Origin: Epiperipatus broadwayi
Taxonomy: Eukaryota; Onychophora; Udeonychophora; Euonychophora; Peripatidae
DNA: 64,000 nt
Reading direction: 5' to 3'
Assembly (NCBI GenBank): GCA_028023455.1
Contig: JAQFVV010006208.1
Coordinates: 6,494,963-6,558,962 of the forward strand
The position numbers and the translations under genes were made by a program. The notes under the pieces were generated by a model. The model had not been told where the DNA came from. It saw only the letters and a list, made by a program, of their open reading frames with translations, and did not search any database. This document shows positions 21,896-32,689 of this stretch, piece by piece (the stretch's first letter is position 1; each line of letters opens with the position of its first letter).

Positions 21896-22068
21896 CAGAA
21901 GTGTTGGTTTTTTTTAATTTATAATTTGTAGCAGAAGAAATTTATATTTTCTAAAATATGATTTTGAAAACAATAATAGTAGTATGTAATAATGTAACAA
22001 TAATAGCTATTAAATATAAAATAAAAATGAATGTTTAAAGGCTAATTTTTATTGTATTTATTTTGTAG

Positions 22069-22182
22069 ATATTAATGATCCTAATAATACAGACTCTACT
22101 GAATTTTTTATGGCTCCTGAATATGAAGATGGTACTACGAGACCACGATTTAAAAAGACTACGGAAAAAGTTACTTGTATAG
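22069..22182 (+). CDS. UNC-89/obscurin-like gene, exon 3 (linker and first strand of Ig domain)
   Basis: 114 bases, phase 1 on both sides; acceptor TTTATTTTGTAG, donor ATAG|GTTAGT. Encodes DINDPNNTDSTEFFMAPEYE, then DGTTRPRFKKTTEKVTCI. The first part is an acidic linker. RPRF...EKVTCI is the A and A' strand of an I-set Ig domain (the usual pattern is P-x-F-x-x-x-x-x-x-x-V, followed by EGExVxFxC), which continues with EGEVVRFDC in the next exon 10.3 kb away. This split of an Ig domain after its first strand, with phase-1 introns, is coherent with a modular muscle Ig protein. Confidence 0.75.
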   Translation: MLMILIIQTLLNFLWLLNMKMVLRDHDLKRLRKKLLV

Positions 22183-24084
22183 GTTAGTGAAAATTTAGTA
22201 TGTTTTTAAATGTAATGAATTTTTCTCCCTGATTAAGTTAAAGTTGTAATTATAAATTTATTTAACGCACATTGATTACGTAAGTTATATTTACGAAGGC
22301 AATAAACCTAAAAAAATTTGCTTTTTATAGTTTGTCATTTATCAGACAATAGATTATTTGAGAAATGCAAACCAAACAAATTCAATAACATCTGTAGTCT
22401 ATTTGACTTCTTAAATGCATTACTTCTAATTAATCTCTTTGTAAAGAACCTGCCAATTTTTATATATCGGCTCAAATACCATACTGTTGCATTCAACATA
22501 ATTTTTGTTTACATATCTCATGGATCAGCTGTGAAATCAAGATTATTCCTTACCATCAACTCACTTTTACTGGGTGATTTTAACATGAGTTATTCCACTT
22601 TTGTTTCGAAGTGATTACATCAACTTGCAATGTCCCTAATGAGTGCTGAAGGTTTTTTACCACCCAACTTCAATTCATTCTACAACCATTGTCATACTTA
22701 CTTATTGACCTGTGTTTTTATTCACCCATGTTTTATCACTTAATTAAGTTAACACTTAATCCCTCACCCTTTTCTGATCACTTTAGTCAAATGCTCAAAG
22801 TCAATCTAAATGCAATACAAACACCGACAATTCTCCTTCATAAAACAACAATAGTAATTCTTCCTGCACACACTTGTGAATTTTTGTACTCGGAAACATA
22901 CACTATGTGATTTGAAGTTAACACTGTGCAGTGTGACCCTGTTCAGTGGTATATTTCATTTATTAACATTATGTCATTCAATATTAATCATGCTACCAGA
23001 ATCATTCCATTACCCTCCCGACTCTCAACTTTGGATGATGAGTTGCATAAAAGGATCACCATGTGTAAATCTGCACCAGACTCCTATGCACATATAAAAA
23101 GACTTACACAAGTATATAATAATATCTGCAACACTCTAAAAGAGTATCTTGCCACAAAAAAGAAGAAAATATGTCTAACAAAGCAACACAAATGGACACA
23201 AGAGTACATTAGATGGGCTCTGGGATAGCCTTCCATTGTCAGAGTTCCGCAAGCACTTGAAAACGAAGGTGTCACCAAAGCTGAACGTAATATGATAGAA
23301 ACAATATACAAATATTTCAAACAAAAGCTGCAGTCACATTGTGTTTTCACATCACCTGAAGATCTCTTTGCCAACCAGAGTTAGATAAACCATTCTATGT
23401 TACTGATTTCATGCTGAAACTAACCACAATGCCAAACTCTTGTCATCCCGGCACATGGAATCCCTAAATTTGTATCCTCAAATCTCAGTCAGTTTACCAC
23501 CACATATTTATATAATTTAGCAAATTATTTATCACAGAGATTGTTTAACATAAAAGATCTATATCCAATCTTCTTAATTCCCGTTCAACAAAAAACAAGC
23601 TTCAATATCCAATCTGTCTAATCTGGGACTAATCTCCATGGGACTTCTTGGTATTAAAATCCTGGGAAAGGTTCTAAAAGATAAAATCGAACCATATTTC
23701 CACCCTCTATTATCACCAATGCAACATGCCAAAAAGGCTCCTCAACAAGCCAAGCTGCCCTCATTTTCAAAACCATCTTAAATTCAGTTCGGGAACAGAA
23801 AAAGTATGCTCCAAATGGCTGTTCAAATTGACATTGAAGTTGCTGTTGATTCAGTTCCTATGTAAATCTTAATTCAAGCACTTGCTGACACCAAAATACC
23901 TTGTTTCCTCTTATACCTACTAAATCCATATTATAATTAAACAGTAGATTATCACCTTCATTCATTACCTAACCAATCCATACCTCAAGGATCTCCATTC
24001 AGTTCTTTATTATTCATACTCTACATTAATTCACTCATAAACAAAATACAAGAAAAATTACAAGGAATTCAAATTCAACACACT

Positions 24085-24172
24085 GGACTATATATATATC
24101 ATATATTGCATACATGGATGACTTTGCTGGACTATATATATATCATATATTGCATACATGGATGACTTTGCT
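24085..24172 (+). repeat. 44-bp tandem duplication across the LINE-B catalytic box
   Basis: GGACTATATATATATCATAT... to GGATGACTTTGCT occurs twice, about 44 bp apart, duplicating the MDDFA codons. Confidence 0.8.
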
Positions 24173-24851
24173 GTTTTTCTTACTCCAAAAAGCAACTATC
24201 TACTCTGAAAAAAATACTTAATGAATATACCTTCAAATATAAACTCAAGATCAACATTAATAAAACATCAGTTTGGTTTCTCTACACTGGCAATATATAT
24301 TCACAAATTTATTCTGGTAAACCAATTAATTTTCTTAGATTTCCTTTCTACCTGTGGCCCTATGGAATGAGACAAAAAATCCAGGAAAAACTGAAAGATG
24401 ATACAGGGCACATAACCAACTATTGCTCCAAAACCTACCTCTCATTATACGCAAAAGTATGCTTTTTCAATCAGCTTATAGTTACAACAATGACTTACTG
24501 CTCACCAATCAAAAACTTCACCAGATCTTTCACTTCATCCATTTACTCATTCTATAGCAAATTATTATGTTGCAGAAAAGTAGTCTCCATCTCTGTAAAA
24601 CGACTTACTCTCTGACCAAGCAGAAATGAATTGGGTCTTCACTCAATTCAAATTTTTTATACACAAAAAAGTATTTATCTCTTGGCTGCACTGATAAAAG
24701 CTTTGCTTTTTGTACTTTCAAATGCATTCTTCAAATAACACTACAGACCGACCACCACCTTCACATGGATATTTGTCTACCAACTCCATAGCATTTATGA
24801 TCAGGTGTCCTTTTTGGCGTGTTGGAGCATTTATAATATTCTGTACCCAGA

Positions 24852-25106
24852 CTTAACTATTGATCCATAGTCATCAATGCTAAATATGAACAACAGTCAG
24901 TTGATACAGTGATTCAAAAAATGGTCATAGGAACCCAAATCTTTTGACTTTCTATTAAAGCCAAATCTTCATGCCAGACTTAACTATTGATCCATAGTCA
25001 TCAATGCTAAATATGAACAACAGTCAGTTGATACAGTGATTCAAAAAATGGTCATAGGAACCCAAATCTTTCGACTTTCTATTAAAGCCAAATCTTCATG
25101 CCCTAC
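24852..25106 (+). repeat. 127-bp tandem duplication in LINE-B
   Basis: The block starting CTTAACTATTGATCCATAGT is at 24852 and 24979 with near identity, ending in GCCAAATCTTCATGCC each time. Near identity inside an otherwise decayed element indicates a recent duplication. Confidence 0.85.
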
Positions 25107-25679
25107 CTACCTCATTTCCTAAAATATTGTGGTTATACACCAATATTGATGCTTTTTGTTTCTTGTGCCACAGGGAAGAAGAACATGCAATACCTATTCA
25201 ACACCTGCCCAGCTCTGACAAATACCCAAGAGATTATGATTAGTACATATAGAAAAAATAACATCACCCTTGATAACCTATTAGAAATGCTCAGTAAAGG
25301 CTTGATACCAGCAACACTTGCAGCAATGTTTGGTTTATATACTTTGTTATGCATCAGATGTACTTTCTGCATTGGAAACAACACCAGAAGGCATCCAGCC
25401 ACCTTCTCTAATAAGCTCAAACAATTGAAGGCCATGGATGGCAAAATTGCACACTCAAATATTTTTTAATTCTACATGGTCACTATTAAAAACCTGAACC
25501 AGACCATAACCTCAAACAACCAAATGACTTTTGCAGTTTTTTTGTCTCATACCTCATTTTCAACAACTTTTTGAATACTTCATCTGTATGTTGAATAGTC
25601 CAAAGGATATATTTAATTCAATCAAAAAATGCATCTTTAAACTGATAAACTAAACTCTCAGTCAAAGAAAATAGAACCT

Positions 25680-25752
25680 ATAGACAAATACACAGTTTAC
25701 AAGTTTACATTTATCTTAGACAAATACACAGTTTACAAGTTTACATTTATCA
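25680..25752. repeat. 36-bp tandem duplication
   Basis: TAGACAAATACACAGTTTAC plus AAGTTTACATTTATC repeats twice in a row. Confidence 0.85.
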
Positions 25753-26045
25753 GACACCTGTCTAACAATTTATTTAGACTGTAGCAATAATATATACTTG
25801 CTTCTTCTAAAGTTATCTAGCTTCCAACCATACATTTCTAACAATGAAATTCTTTATGAACAATAAAGTTTGATTTGAGCCATAACAATAATAACAACAA
25901 CAACAAAAATTTAATCTCAATAGATTGAACTATTATGGCATTATTTTGATTCCAGATACCTAAAATTTTATATAATTCTATAATTAAAACCACTTCTTTT
26001 CTTTTCAAAAACTTTATTTGATGTATATATATATCCACTTATTTC

Positions 26046-26098
26046 CAACGTTTCGACTATCTTTACTCTATAGTCATTTTCAAGGATCTAGAAAAAAA
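26046..26098 (-). ncRNA. Hammerhead-like motif at a Penelope-like 3' end
   Basis: Minus strand: UUGAAAA, then GACUAU paired with AUAGUC, then GAAACGUUGG. The GAAA box and stem II are clear, but the CUGANGA box is changed. It resembles the ends of Penelope-like elements known to hold hammerheads. Confidence 0.4.
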
Positions 26099-26379
26099 CA
26101 TATTACATTATAAACAAACTTCACATAATAAAACCAAAAAAAAAAAAAAAATAATCAAAAACAATATAAAACCCCATAAAATTTAAAAATAAATAAATAA
26201 TTAAATTAAAAACACAAAACATACACCACACTTACTTGACTCCCTTCTCAAAAAACTTTCCCTTTTTACATTTTCTTTTATCCAAAAAACCAATTGTTAC
26301 AATAAAAACCTATTTCCTTTTTTTTTCTTATATACTTCAAAAATGAATTTATTTCCAAAAATAATTCTTTATCCATTAC

Positions 26380-26577
26380 TTATCCAATTCTATTTAAAAC
26401 AGGTTTATATCTTTTTATATATAAACTCTCTTTTACCATTCTTTCTTTATACAATCTAACCCCCTCCAACATTTTAATCTTAAAATCTGTATGTCCAACT
26501 TCCTTACTATGTATATTTACATTAGAATTCTCTCTCAAATGCTGTTTCAATCTTGTCTCTAATTTGTTCTTTGTTTG
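26380..26577 (-). pseudogene. Penelope-like endonuclease C-terminal fragment
   Basis: A single minus-strand frame of 65 codons ending in a stop: QTKNKLETRLKQHLRENSNV then NIHSKEVGHTDFKIKMLEGV, RLYKERMVKESLYIKRYKPV and LNRIG. The block 'KTRLxxH ... HSxExGHxxDFxNxKVL ... Rxx(E/K)ExxYI' is the end of the GIY-YIG domain of Penelope-like elements: the Arg after KTRL/ETRL and the His of HSKEVGH are kept, and the Glu of VKESLYI sits where the metal-binding Glu is expected. The N-terminal half with YxGxT is missing. No frameshift is seen in this piece, so it may be younger than the other Penelope fragments. Confidence 0.75.
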
Positions 26578-26689
26578 GTTTTAATTATAGAATTATATGG
26601 CTATATGTACTGTATATTTTTGAAAAGAAAAAGGGATTGAGTCGTGATTAGAAACAGACGTAAATGGATTTGCTAAAATTTTATCTTCA

Positions 26690-26925
26690 AAAATATCTAT
26701 CTATCTAATATAACAGTAATAAAAATCAAATCATATATCCTGTGACTTAATTTAATAAACTTGTACTCCAAATGTAAGATAATGAACATTCTAATAGCTC
26801 TTAACAAGCCTTTCTGAATATCACTATCACCATACCTGTTTCAAGCTGTGGCTGTCATCAGTGAGGCACTAGGATATTCAGACATTAGTTCTATCAAAAT
26901 AAACTGTGTAACATTGAGATAGATC
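26690..26925 (-). repeat. Family B/E-type element with hammerhead remnant
   Basis: Starts AATCAAATCATATATCCTGTGAC (inverted terminus), with a minus-strand core at about 26808-26875: CUGAUGA, stem II AGC:GCU, GAAAC, AGGUA site. Inner stem I is interrupted by one C-U mismatch. Confidence 0.65.
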
Positions 26926-26929
26926 TAAT

Positions 26930-27595
26930 GCAAAGTATGAATCACCTATGTAAACATCTTGTCATATATAATCCACTATATAGCACAGCAACATCATCTT
27001 CCACAGATCTATTAAGTCTCATGGATAAAATTTACAAAAGAATTACACAAACTCCCTCTACCCTAAAAAAAATTGATATAATACAGCAAGAGCAGTCCTC
27101 AAAAAATACTTGATAATAAAAAAAAGAAGAATATCTTTTGATCAGAGTTCAAACAACTCTTCAGACATAAACTTCAATAGTTAATTGGAGAATATATGTT
27201 AGACAGTATATTTATTCTACAAAAATAAGTTTCTAATAGGCAAACTTTTAAACCCCTCAAATAAACTTTTTGGAGAGCCTGAAGATTAAAATAAATTCAA
27301 ACTCATTGATTTTTCAAAGAAATTAGAGTCAATACTGAAATCCAGTCACCCCTTCTACATGCCATACCAAGCGTTGTTTGCCAACATAATTATTTTACTT
27401 CCACATATTTGGAAAATCTGGCTAGTTTTCTTTCAAAAGAAATATATACAATTCAAGGCATTTATACAAAATAATCGGTAGAAGAAAAAAAGTAAAGGTT
27501 TTAATCTTAAAGAATTTAAGACAAATAATGGAACCAATAGGGATAAAGATGCTAGAGAGAGTCCTAAAAGATAAAATGGAATTTGCATTTTAGCA
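26930..27595 (+). pseudogene. LINE-B second partial copy
   Basis: Encodes TSSTDLLSLMDKIYKRITQT, PSTLKKIDIIQQ, then after frameshifts GIKMLERVLKDKMEF at 27540-27585, the same RT finger block as LINE-B (GIKILGKVLKDKIE). It is cut at the right by the family B dimer, exactly after the KDK block. Confidence 0.65.
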
Positions 27596-27841
27596 GTGCT
27601 TTTTAAATTTTAATTTGTGAAGAAAGATTATAAAATTGCTAAAGCCTTAATAGCAAAAAATAAAATTACAAAAGCTATTAATATATGATGTATCTGAACT
27701 TAGTTCAGTCCCATATGGTGATTTAAGTTAGATAGCTGGATTGGAAGACATATGGATGTCTGAAAATTTCAGATTTTCTACTTAATGGTTATACCTTAGA
27801 TAAAGTGCTGGGCTTGAGCTGGTATTTTAAATATAATGCTT

Positions 27842-27904
27842 GAATATCCTAGCACCTCACTGATGATGCCAGAAGCAGAAACCGGTCTGGGGTTGGGGAT
27901 ATTC
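27842..27904 (+). ncRNA. Hammerhead ribozyme, family B, unit 1, intact
   Basis: C3 at 27860, CUGAUGA 27860-27866, stem II UGC:GCA with loop CAGAA, GAAA 27878-27881, stem III ACCGGU, C17 at 27887 (GUC). Inner stem I ACCUCA:UGGGGU; outer stem I GAAUAUCC (27842-27849):GGAUAUUC (27897-27904), 8 bp perfect. The internal loop of stem I and the stem II loop could make the usual tertiary contact. Sense to the host gene, in intron 22183-32446. Confidence 0.86.
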
Positions 27905-28224
27905 TCAAAGCTTGTTAAGAGCTTATTTTGCGAGCTCTATATATAACATTTGTAAATATAAGTTTATTAAATTAGATCATGTGACATCTGACTTGGATTT
28001 TTTTTTTGTAATTTTATTTTTTGCTATTAAGGCTTTGGCGATTTTATATTGCTAAAGCTATTAATATATGGTGTATTTGAACTTAGTTCAGTCCCATATG
28101 GCTATTTAAGTTAGATAACTGGATTGGAAGACATATGGATGTCTGAAAATTTCAGATTTCCTACTTAATGGTTATACATTAGATAAAGTGCTGGGCTTGT
28201 CCTGGTATTTGTAATCTAATGCTT

Positions 28225-28287
28225 GAATATCCTAGCACTTCACTGATGATGCCAGTAGCAGAAACTGGTCTGGGGTTGGGAATATTC
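28225..28287 (+). ncRNA. Hammerhead ribozyme, family B, unit 2
   Basis: C3 at 28243, CUGAUGA, stem II UGC:GCA with loop CAGUA, GAAA, stem III ACUGGU, C17 at 28270. Inner stem I ACUUCA:UGGGGU (wobbles); outer stem I GAAUAU/AUAUUC kept. Core complete. Confidence 0.82.
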
Positions 28288-28844
28288 TGTAAAGCTTGTT
28301 AAGAGCTAAATTTTGTGAGCTCTATACATAACATTTGTAAATACAAGCTTATTAAATTAAGTCATGTGACATCTGACTTTATTTTTTTGTAATTAATACA
28401 CTTATATACATAATTAAATACACAGAATAAAACAAAAATAAAATATACATTTTAACCTGATCATTATAATCATTTCCCGTTTTATTACTTTACTCTTAAA
28501 TAATTCTATCCACATTTATTTTATATGATGACTGCAGGACAGTTGCAACTGTTAGTTTTGATATAAGTAAATAGTATTGATAAAGTGTTTAAGAAAGTTG
28601 TAAATCGTATGATATGTTAAAGTAGAAATCAATACATAAGAAAGGGAAGAAGAAGAAGAAAATTATATTACTTCCATAATAATTGATACTTGTGTAACAA
28701 TTGTATAATATTCCCTTTTTTTTTTAATTATATAATCTTGGATATTACATGTGAAAAAGAAAAAAAAAAGAAAGGAAAACAAATCTATTCAACTTTTACG
28801 GGATAAATAACATCCTTTGAAAAATGATGTTGAAGATGATGATG

Positions 28845-28912
28845 AAGATGATAATAATAATAATAATAATAACAACAACAATAACAACAACAACAACTAA
28901 CTAACTAACAAT
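28845..28912. repeat. Microsatellite (GAT)n (AAT)n (AAC)n (TAAC)n
   Basis: A compound run of trinucleotide and tetranucleotide repeats. Confidence 0.9.
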
Positions 28913-28919
28913 GGAGGGT

Positions 28920-29695
28920 TATGACTAAATAAATAAAAGACACTTGATTATTTTTGATGGTAGTTTGCTATTTTCTCAATCTTTTAATATATTCCAATAT
29001 TTAGAACTTCATACATTTTAAAGAGTTCTTTATATCATTATGATTTAAAAGTGATATTTAATTTTTATATAAAAATTATTTATGAAACTTATAAAGTTCT
29101 TTAATATATAATTCAAATTTTGTTTTATTATATTACAATTTCAAATGGAATCATGATGCCTGAAGGTTTAAAAGGCTATCCATTTTTTCAGTCAACTCTG
29201 CGTGGTTGTGTTACATGGGAGTGACCATTGCAAATCTCATCATGAATATTTTCTTTACTTTTATCCTTTTTGTATGGAAAATAGCACAGCCTCATTTACA
29301 GATAATAGTGCTACTGCTAGTGGTATGTTTGTACTATTTAAGACTAACTTTCTCTAGCTAAAAGATTTAGGCTTTTCAAACACATACATGAGAACATGGC
29401 CTGATAGCTTATTGATAGAATAGTATAGGATGTTATAATCATCCTTGAAAATTTAAATATTGGCAATACAAATCAATGGGAAACTCTTTCATCTTCTATG
29501 CCAAAACCTAAACATCACAAACTACAAATTGAATTAAGCTTGAATTTTATCTATATCAAGAAAGTTTATAACTTTTATAAATAATAATTGAGATATAAAA
29601 TTGCATTATTAGCCTTTATCTTTTTTAATGTCCAGGTTATGCTAAGAATAAATATGTTTAATAATAAGAAAAACCTTTATGCTTACACAATCTGT
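28920..29695. other. Intron sequence, nothing recognised
   Basis: AT-rich, no recognised feature. Confidence 0.4.
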
Positions 29696-29699
29696 TTAC

Positions 29700-29945
29700 A
29701 CAGAGGATACACTCTCCATACAGTAGCGCCACTCAGTGCAAGCCAGAGTAATCAATAGATGCAGGAAGGTTTGTGCACAAAATCCCTATCTAGTAAGCTT
29801 GTTGCTTTCATCAGTGAGGAGCCTTGGATCTGAGCACTACTTAGGATAGGGACTTTATGCATAAACCTTCTTGCATCCATTGATTACTTTGGCTTGCACT
29901 GAGTGGCATGACTGTAATAGAGAGTTTTAGACAGCTAAGTCATTC
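29700..29945. repeat. Family A foldback, ribozyme truncated
   Basis: Inverted ends ACTCTCCATACAGTAGCGCC (29709) and the GAGTGGCATGACTG side (29899). The centre keeps only the CUGAUGA side of a minus-strand core (TTTCATCAGTGAGGAGCC, 29806-29823). Confidence 0.75.
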
Positions 29946-29949
29946 CGAT

Positions 29950-30770
29950 CTGGAGATAGTTTTAAGACTTTCAATTCTATTACTATATGGATGGCTGTGA
30001 GAATCATTAATTGCATCATTCATGCTTTATGTTTGGGTGCAACCAAACAAGTATAAAAGCTTTTAAATTCTACTTGTAAATGGATAAGCACAGCAGCCTC
30101 GACGATCCTGAATATATATCCAAAAAGTGTTACCATTCCATAAACAAATGCAGATCTAAAATTTATTGAACATTTTATAAAAGTTAATAATTATTTATCT
30201 TTATAAATTAACATTTTAGTGTATGTGTGCATGTCTGTACAGTAAACTTACAAGCTAAGATGCCAGCATCAGTTCTTAGCTCACCCTGACACTATTTTAT
30301 TATTATTATTAGTATGTTTCAAAGGATTTTATTGAACAAATACTACAATGATTTCTTTTTCTCCTTTACCACATTGATAGCAATACGACTTATAAAAAAG
30401 GTTACATTTTATGGTATGGCAGAGTTTATATTATGTCAAAATGTACACATTAAACTAAATATCACGATCCAATAATCATTCCTTTTTATTTTATAATTTA
30501 TATATGACAGCACTATAACACCAGGGTATATATTTACTTGCACAATTTACCAGTTTCATCTTTATATTTAAGATTACTGATATTAATGCATTTAACAATT
30601 CATTAAAAATTTAACGTTGAATGCGGATAAGTGGCTAATAAAAATACAATGTATTTGTAGGAGTCCAGTCAAAGGCAGTTAAAACACCAAAGAATATGGA
30701 TTACAAGTGATAAGATGCATATGTGTATACATTATTTATACACAACTGGTCGTACATTTGATGTTAGAAA
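29950..30770. other. Intron sequence, nothing recognised
   Basis: No recognised gene or repeat. Confidence 0.35.
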
Positions 30771-30774
30771 GACA

Positions 30775-31205
30775 GCTAACTTCAGATGCAAATTGAAAAC
30801 CATCAATGAAGTCATCAAGTTTGTTAAGCTACCAAATCATATCCTCAATCTTATTCCAATTCCCCAAGCTTCAGGCTAAAATCAAGGCAGGCTTTTTGGC
30901 TTACTGGTAAATCTCAGAAGCCATTAACAGTGAATGTAAACAATATGTGGACCTATGATTGGAACATTATCACACTCTAATAGTGGGCCCTACACTCAGT
31001 ATTTGGTTTATTTTTTCCAAGAAAACTCTGGATGAAGATTAACAGAATCAGAATAGGTCAGGTTAGATGTGTTTATTTGTTAAAAAAGTGGGGATTTATA
31101 GACTCTACAAACTGTGAGTGTGGAACATCACAAACCATGGTTTATATTTACAAGGAGTGTTCAATTTACCAGATCTCTTTATCTACATAACCCGGAAGAG
31201 AAAGT
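30775..31205 (+). pseudogene. Non-LTR retrotransposon C-terminal fragment (LINE-C)
   Basis: After several frameshifts it encodes KINRIRIGQVRCVYLLKKWG then FIDSTNCECGTSQTMVYIYK and ECSIYQ. The pattern 'N.IRTG.GRC...L.KWG....C.CG..QT..HI...C' is the C-terminal zinc-finger-like block of Jockey/RTE/CR1-type LINE polyproteins. It differs from LINE-A, LINE-B and LINE-D. Upstream TTGRTFDVRKTANFRCKLKT may belong to it. Confidence 0.7.
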
Positions 31206-31469
31206 TGGTGTTGAATTTTGATATATATGTACTGTCTGCTGAATAAAATTTGAATGTCACATTAAGTGACTAGATATCCAATTTTTTATTCTTTTTGAAA
31301 TGTAACTTCAACTTTGTGAGGAAAAAGGCGTTTAAAAAATATATTTAGAAAATTAAAAATTTAGAAAAAATATTTTGATAACACTTTTTAAGTTTTACAA
31401 TAATAATTTGTAGATAGTTGTTTAAATTTAGTTGACTATTTATTTTTGATTGATTTTTCATTTAAGTAG

Positions 31470-31740
31470 CTCTGCTGCAATCATTCCCAAACCGGTTTCG
31501 AGGTAATCACTCTTTTCAGTGAGCCTCTAGAACATTCAGAGACTAGATCCAAAATACAAACTCAAGCCCAGCATTTATCAAATACTTGATATGGATAATT
31601 CTAGATAGAGATTTTAAATGCTTTCTCTTGTGGCATTTATCGAAAAGTTTATTCGGAGGTATTAGCATGTTCATTATATTAATTTGTAAATACAAGCTAA
31701 TTAAGTCACATGATGTATGATTTGGTTTACTTACTATTAT
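31470..31740. repeat. Family E element, rearranged, with minus-strand core
   Basis: Minus-strand core at about 31488-31545 (GAG:CUC stem II, GAAAC, CGGUUUGGG side), but CUGAAAA replaces CUGANGA. Then a direct-oriented E end with AAGTCACATGATGTATGA (31713). Confidence 0.6.
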
Positions 31741-32150
31741 AGGTTTTTAAGGCTTTGATGATATTATATTGCTAAGACTATTAATATATGGTGTATCTGA
31801 ATTTAGTTCAGTGCCATATAGCTATTTAAGTTAGATAGCTGGATTTGAAGACATATAAATATCTGAAATTTTTAGATTTTCTACTTAATAGTTAAGTATT
31901 CAATAAATGCTGGGCTTTAGTTTGTATTTTGGATCTAGTGATTGAATGTCCTAGTGCCTTACTGAAGAGCGACATTAGCTTGAAACTGGTCTGAGCATAG
32001 GGATAATTTGAGATAAAGATTTTAAATGCTTTCTCTTGTGGCATTTATTGAAAGCTTGTTTAGAGCTATTATCATGCTCATTATATTACATTTGTAAATA
32101 CAAGCTAATTAAGTCATGTGATGTATGACTTGGTTGCTTTATTATGAATG
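31741..32150 (+). repeat. Family E unit, full length
   Basis: Shares with family B the body blocks GCTATTAATATATGGTG-type start, TTAGTTCAGT, GCTATTTAAGTTAGATAGC and TGCTGGGCTT, but has an E-type core (C3 at 31962, CUGAAGA, GAAAC, UGGUC) and ends in GAGCTATTATCATGCTCA and AAGTCATGTGATGTATGACT. Stem II is eroded by a short deletion. B and E are therefore subfamilies of one element that differ mostly in the ribozyme. Confidence 0.75.
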
Positions 32151-32446
32151 ATAGATACGTCAGCTATATGTAGTAGAGTTTATAATCATTTAATTTTCAA
32201 AATAAACAGGAAGAAAGATTAAACATAACATCTTCATTATTAGTGTACAAAAATATAAAATATCTTTGAAATTGCTCATTTTATGGAAGTCTATTTTTCA
32301 ACTCCTCTCTACAGATAAACAGGAAAGAAAAAACACCAATTATCTTGCTATTTCAATGTCCAGGTGAAAGAGTTTATATTTTAGTTGTATTAAATATAAT
32401 TAAATAAATATTTAAAAAAATATTCACTGTATTATCTTTTTTTCAG

Positions 32447-32686
32447 AGGGAGAGGTTGTCAGATTTGATTGCAAAGTGGCCGGTAAGCCAAAACCATCTG
32501 TCACATGGCTTAAAGGAGGACGACCTATTGAAGCTTCTGACAAATATGTCTTTGTTCAAGAAGAAGAAACCCACATATTTTACATTAAAGGTACTGTCTT
32601 GGATGATGCTGGTTATTACAAGGCTAGAGCCCTGAATATTAATGGCGCCATAAGTTTTAAAGCGGAGTTAGTTGTTGTTGGAGGAG
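32447..32686 (+). CDS. UNC-89/obscurin-like gene, exon 4 (I-set immunoglobulin domain)
   Basis: 240 bases, phase 1 at both ends; acceptor TCTTTTTTTCAG, donor GGAG|GTAAGT. Together with the end of exon 3 it makes a complete I-set Ig domain. Visible strands: EGEVVRFDCKVAGKPKPSVT (B and C, first disulfide-position Cys in FDC), then WLKGGRPI (the core Trp), YVFVQEEETHIFYIKGTVLD (D and E), DAGYYKARALN (the D-x-G-x-Y corner before strand F; Ala/Lys replaces the second Cys, as is common in muscle Ig domains), and GAISFKAELVV (G). These domains build the elastic rod of UNC-89/obscurin and bind titin, myosin or M-band partners. Confidence that it is an I-set exon is high; the gene name is inferred. 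Confidence 0.93.
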
Positions 32687-32689
32687 GTA

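Larger units (their letters stand above)
22310..25475 (+). pseudogene. LINE-B: decayed non-LTR retrotransposon (endonuclease plus reverse transcriptase)
   Basis: Plus strand, many frameshifts. LLLGDFNMS near 22590 is the GDFN motif of an APE-type endonuclease. LSTLDDELHKRITMCKSAPD with YAHIKRLTQVYNNI near 23030-23120 is the spacer, MGLLGIKILGKVLKDKIEPY near 23640 and VQIDIEVAVDSVPM near 23825 are RT fingers and palm, and AYMDDFAVFL at 24111-24180 is the catalytic box (duplicated, see 24085-24172). The C-terminal part (25098-25469) has SCATGKKNMQYLFNTCPAL, a Cys-rich tail. Endonuclease then RT in this order defines a LINE; the clade is not assigned. A second partial copy follows at 26930-27595. 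Confidence 0.82.
25985..26640 (-). mobile_element. Penelope-like element 3' end with downstream ribozyme-like motif
   Basis: On the minus strand a C-terminal endonuclease fragment (26380-26577) is followed by an AT-rich tail and then by the motif at 26046-26098, ending in TATATATACATCAAATAAAG. The whole block is enclosed by inverted flanks (TTCTATAATTAAAACCA near 25976 and TGGTTTTAATTATAGAA near 26576; TTTTCTTTTCAAAAA and TTTTTGAAAAGAAAA), suggesting an inverted target or foldback arrangement. Confidence 0.65.
27596..28392 (+). mobile_element. Family B head-to-tail dimer, period 383 bp
   Basis: Two near-identical plus-strand units follow one another directly: each has GCTATTAATATATG, TTAGTTCAGTCCCATATGG, GGAAGACATATGGATGTCTG, AGTGCTGGGCTTG, a hammerhead, CTTGTTAAGAGCT, and a CATGTGACATCTGACTT end. 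The two predicted cleavage sites (after 27887 and after 28270) are exactly 383 nt apart, the length of a monomer that both ribozymes would release. The dimer interrupts LINE-B on its left. Confidence 0.9.

Noticed and set aside
22689-23228. Several overlapping open frames as separate genes
   Set aside because: They are frames of one decayed LINE-B, switching by frameshift.
28845-28912. CRISPR-like or satellite array
   Set aside because: Simple microsatellite without spacers; the host is a eukaryote.
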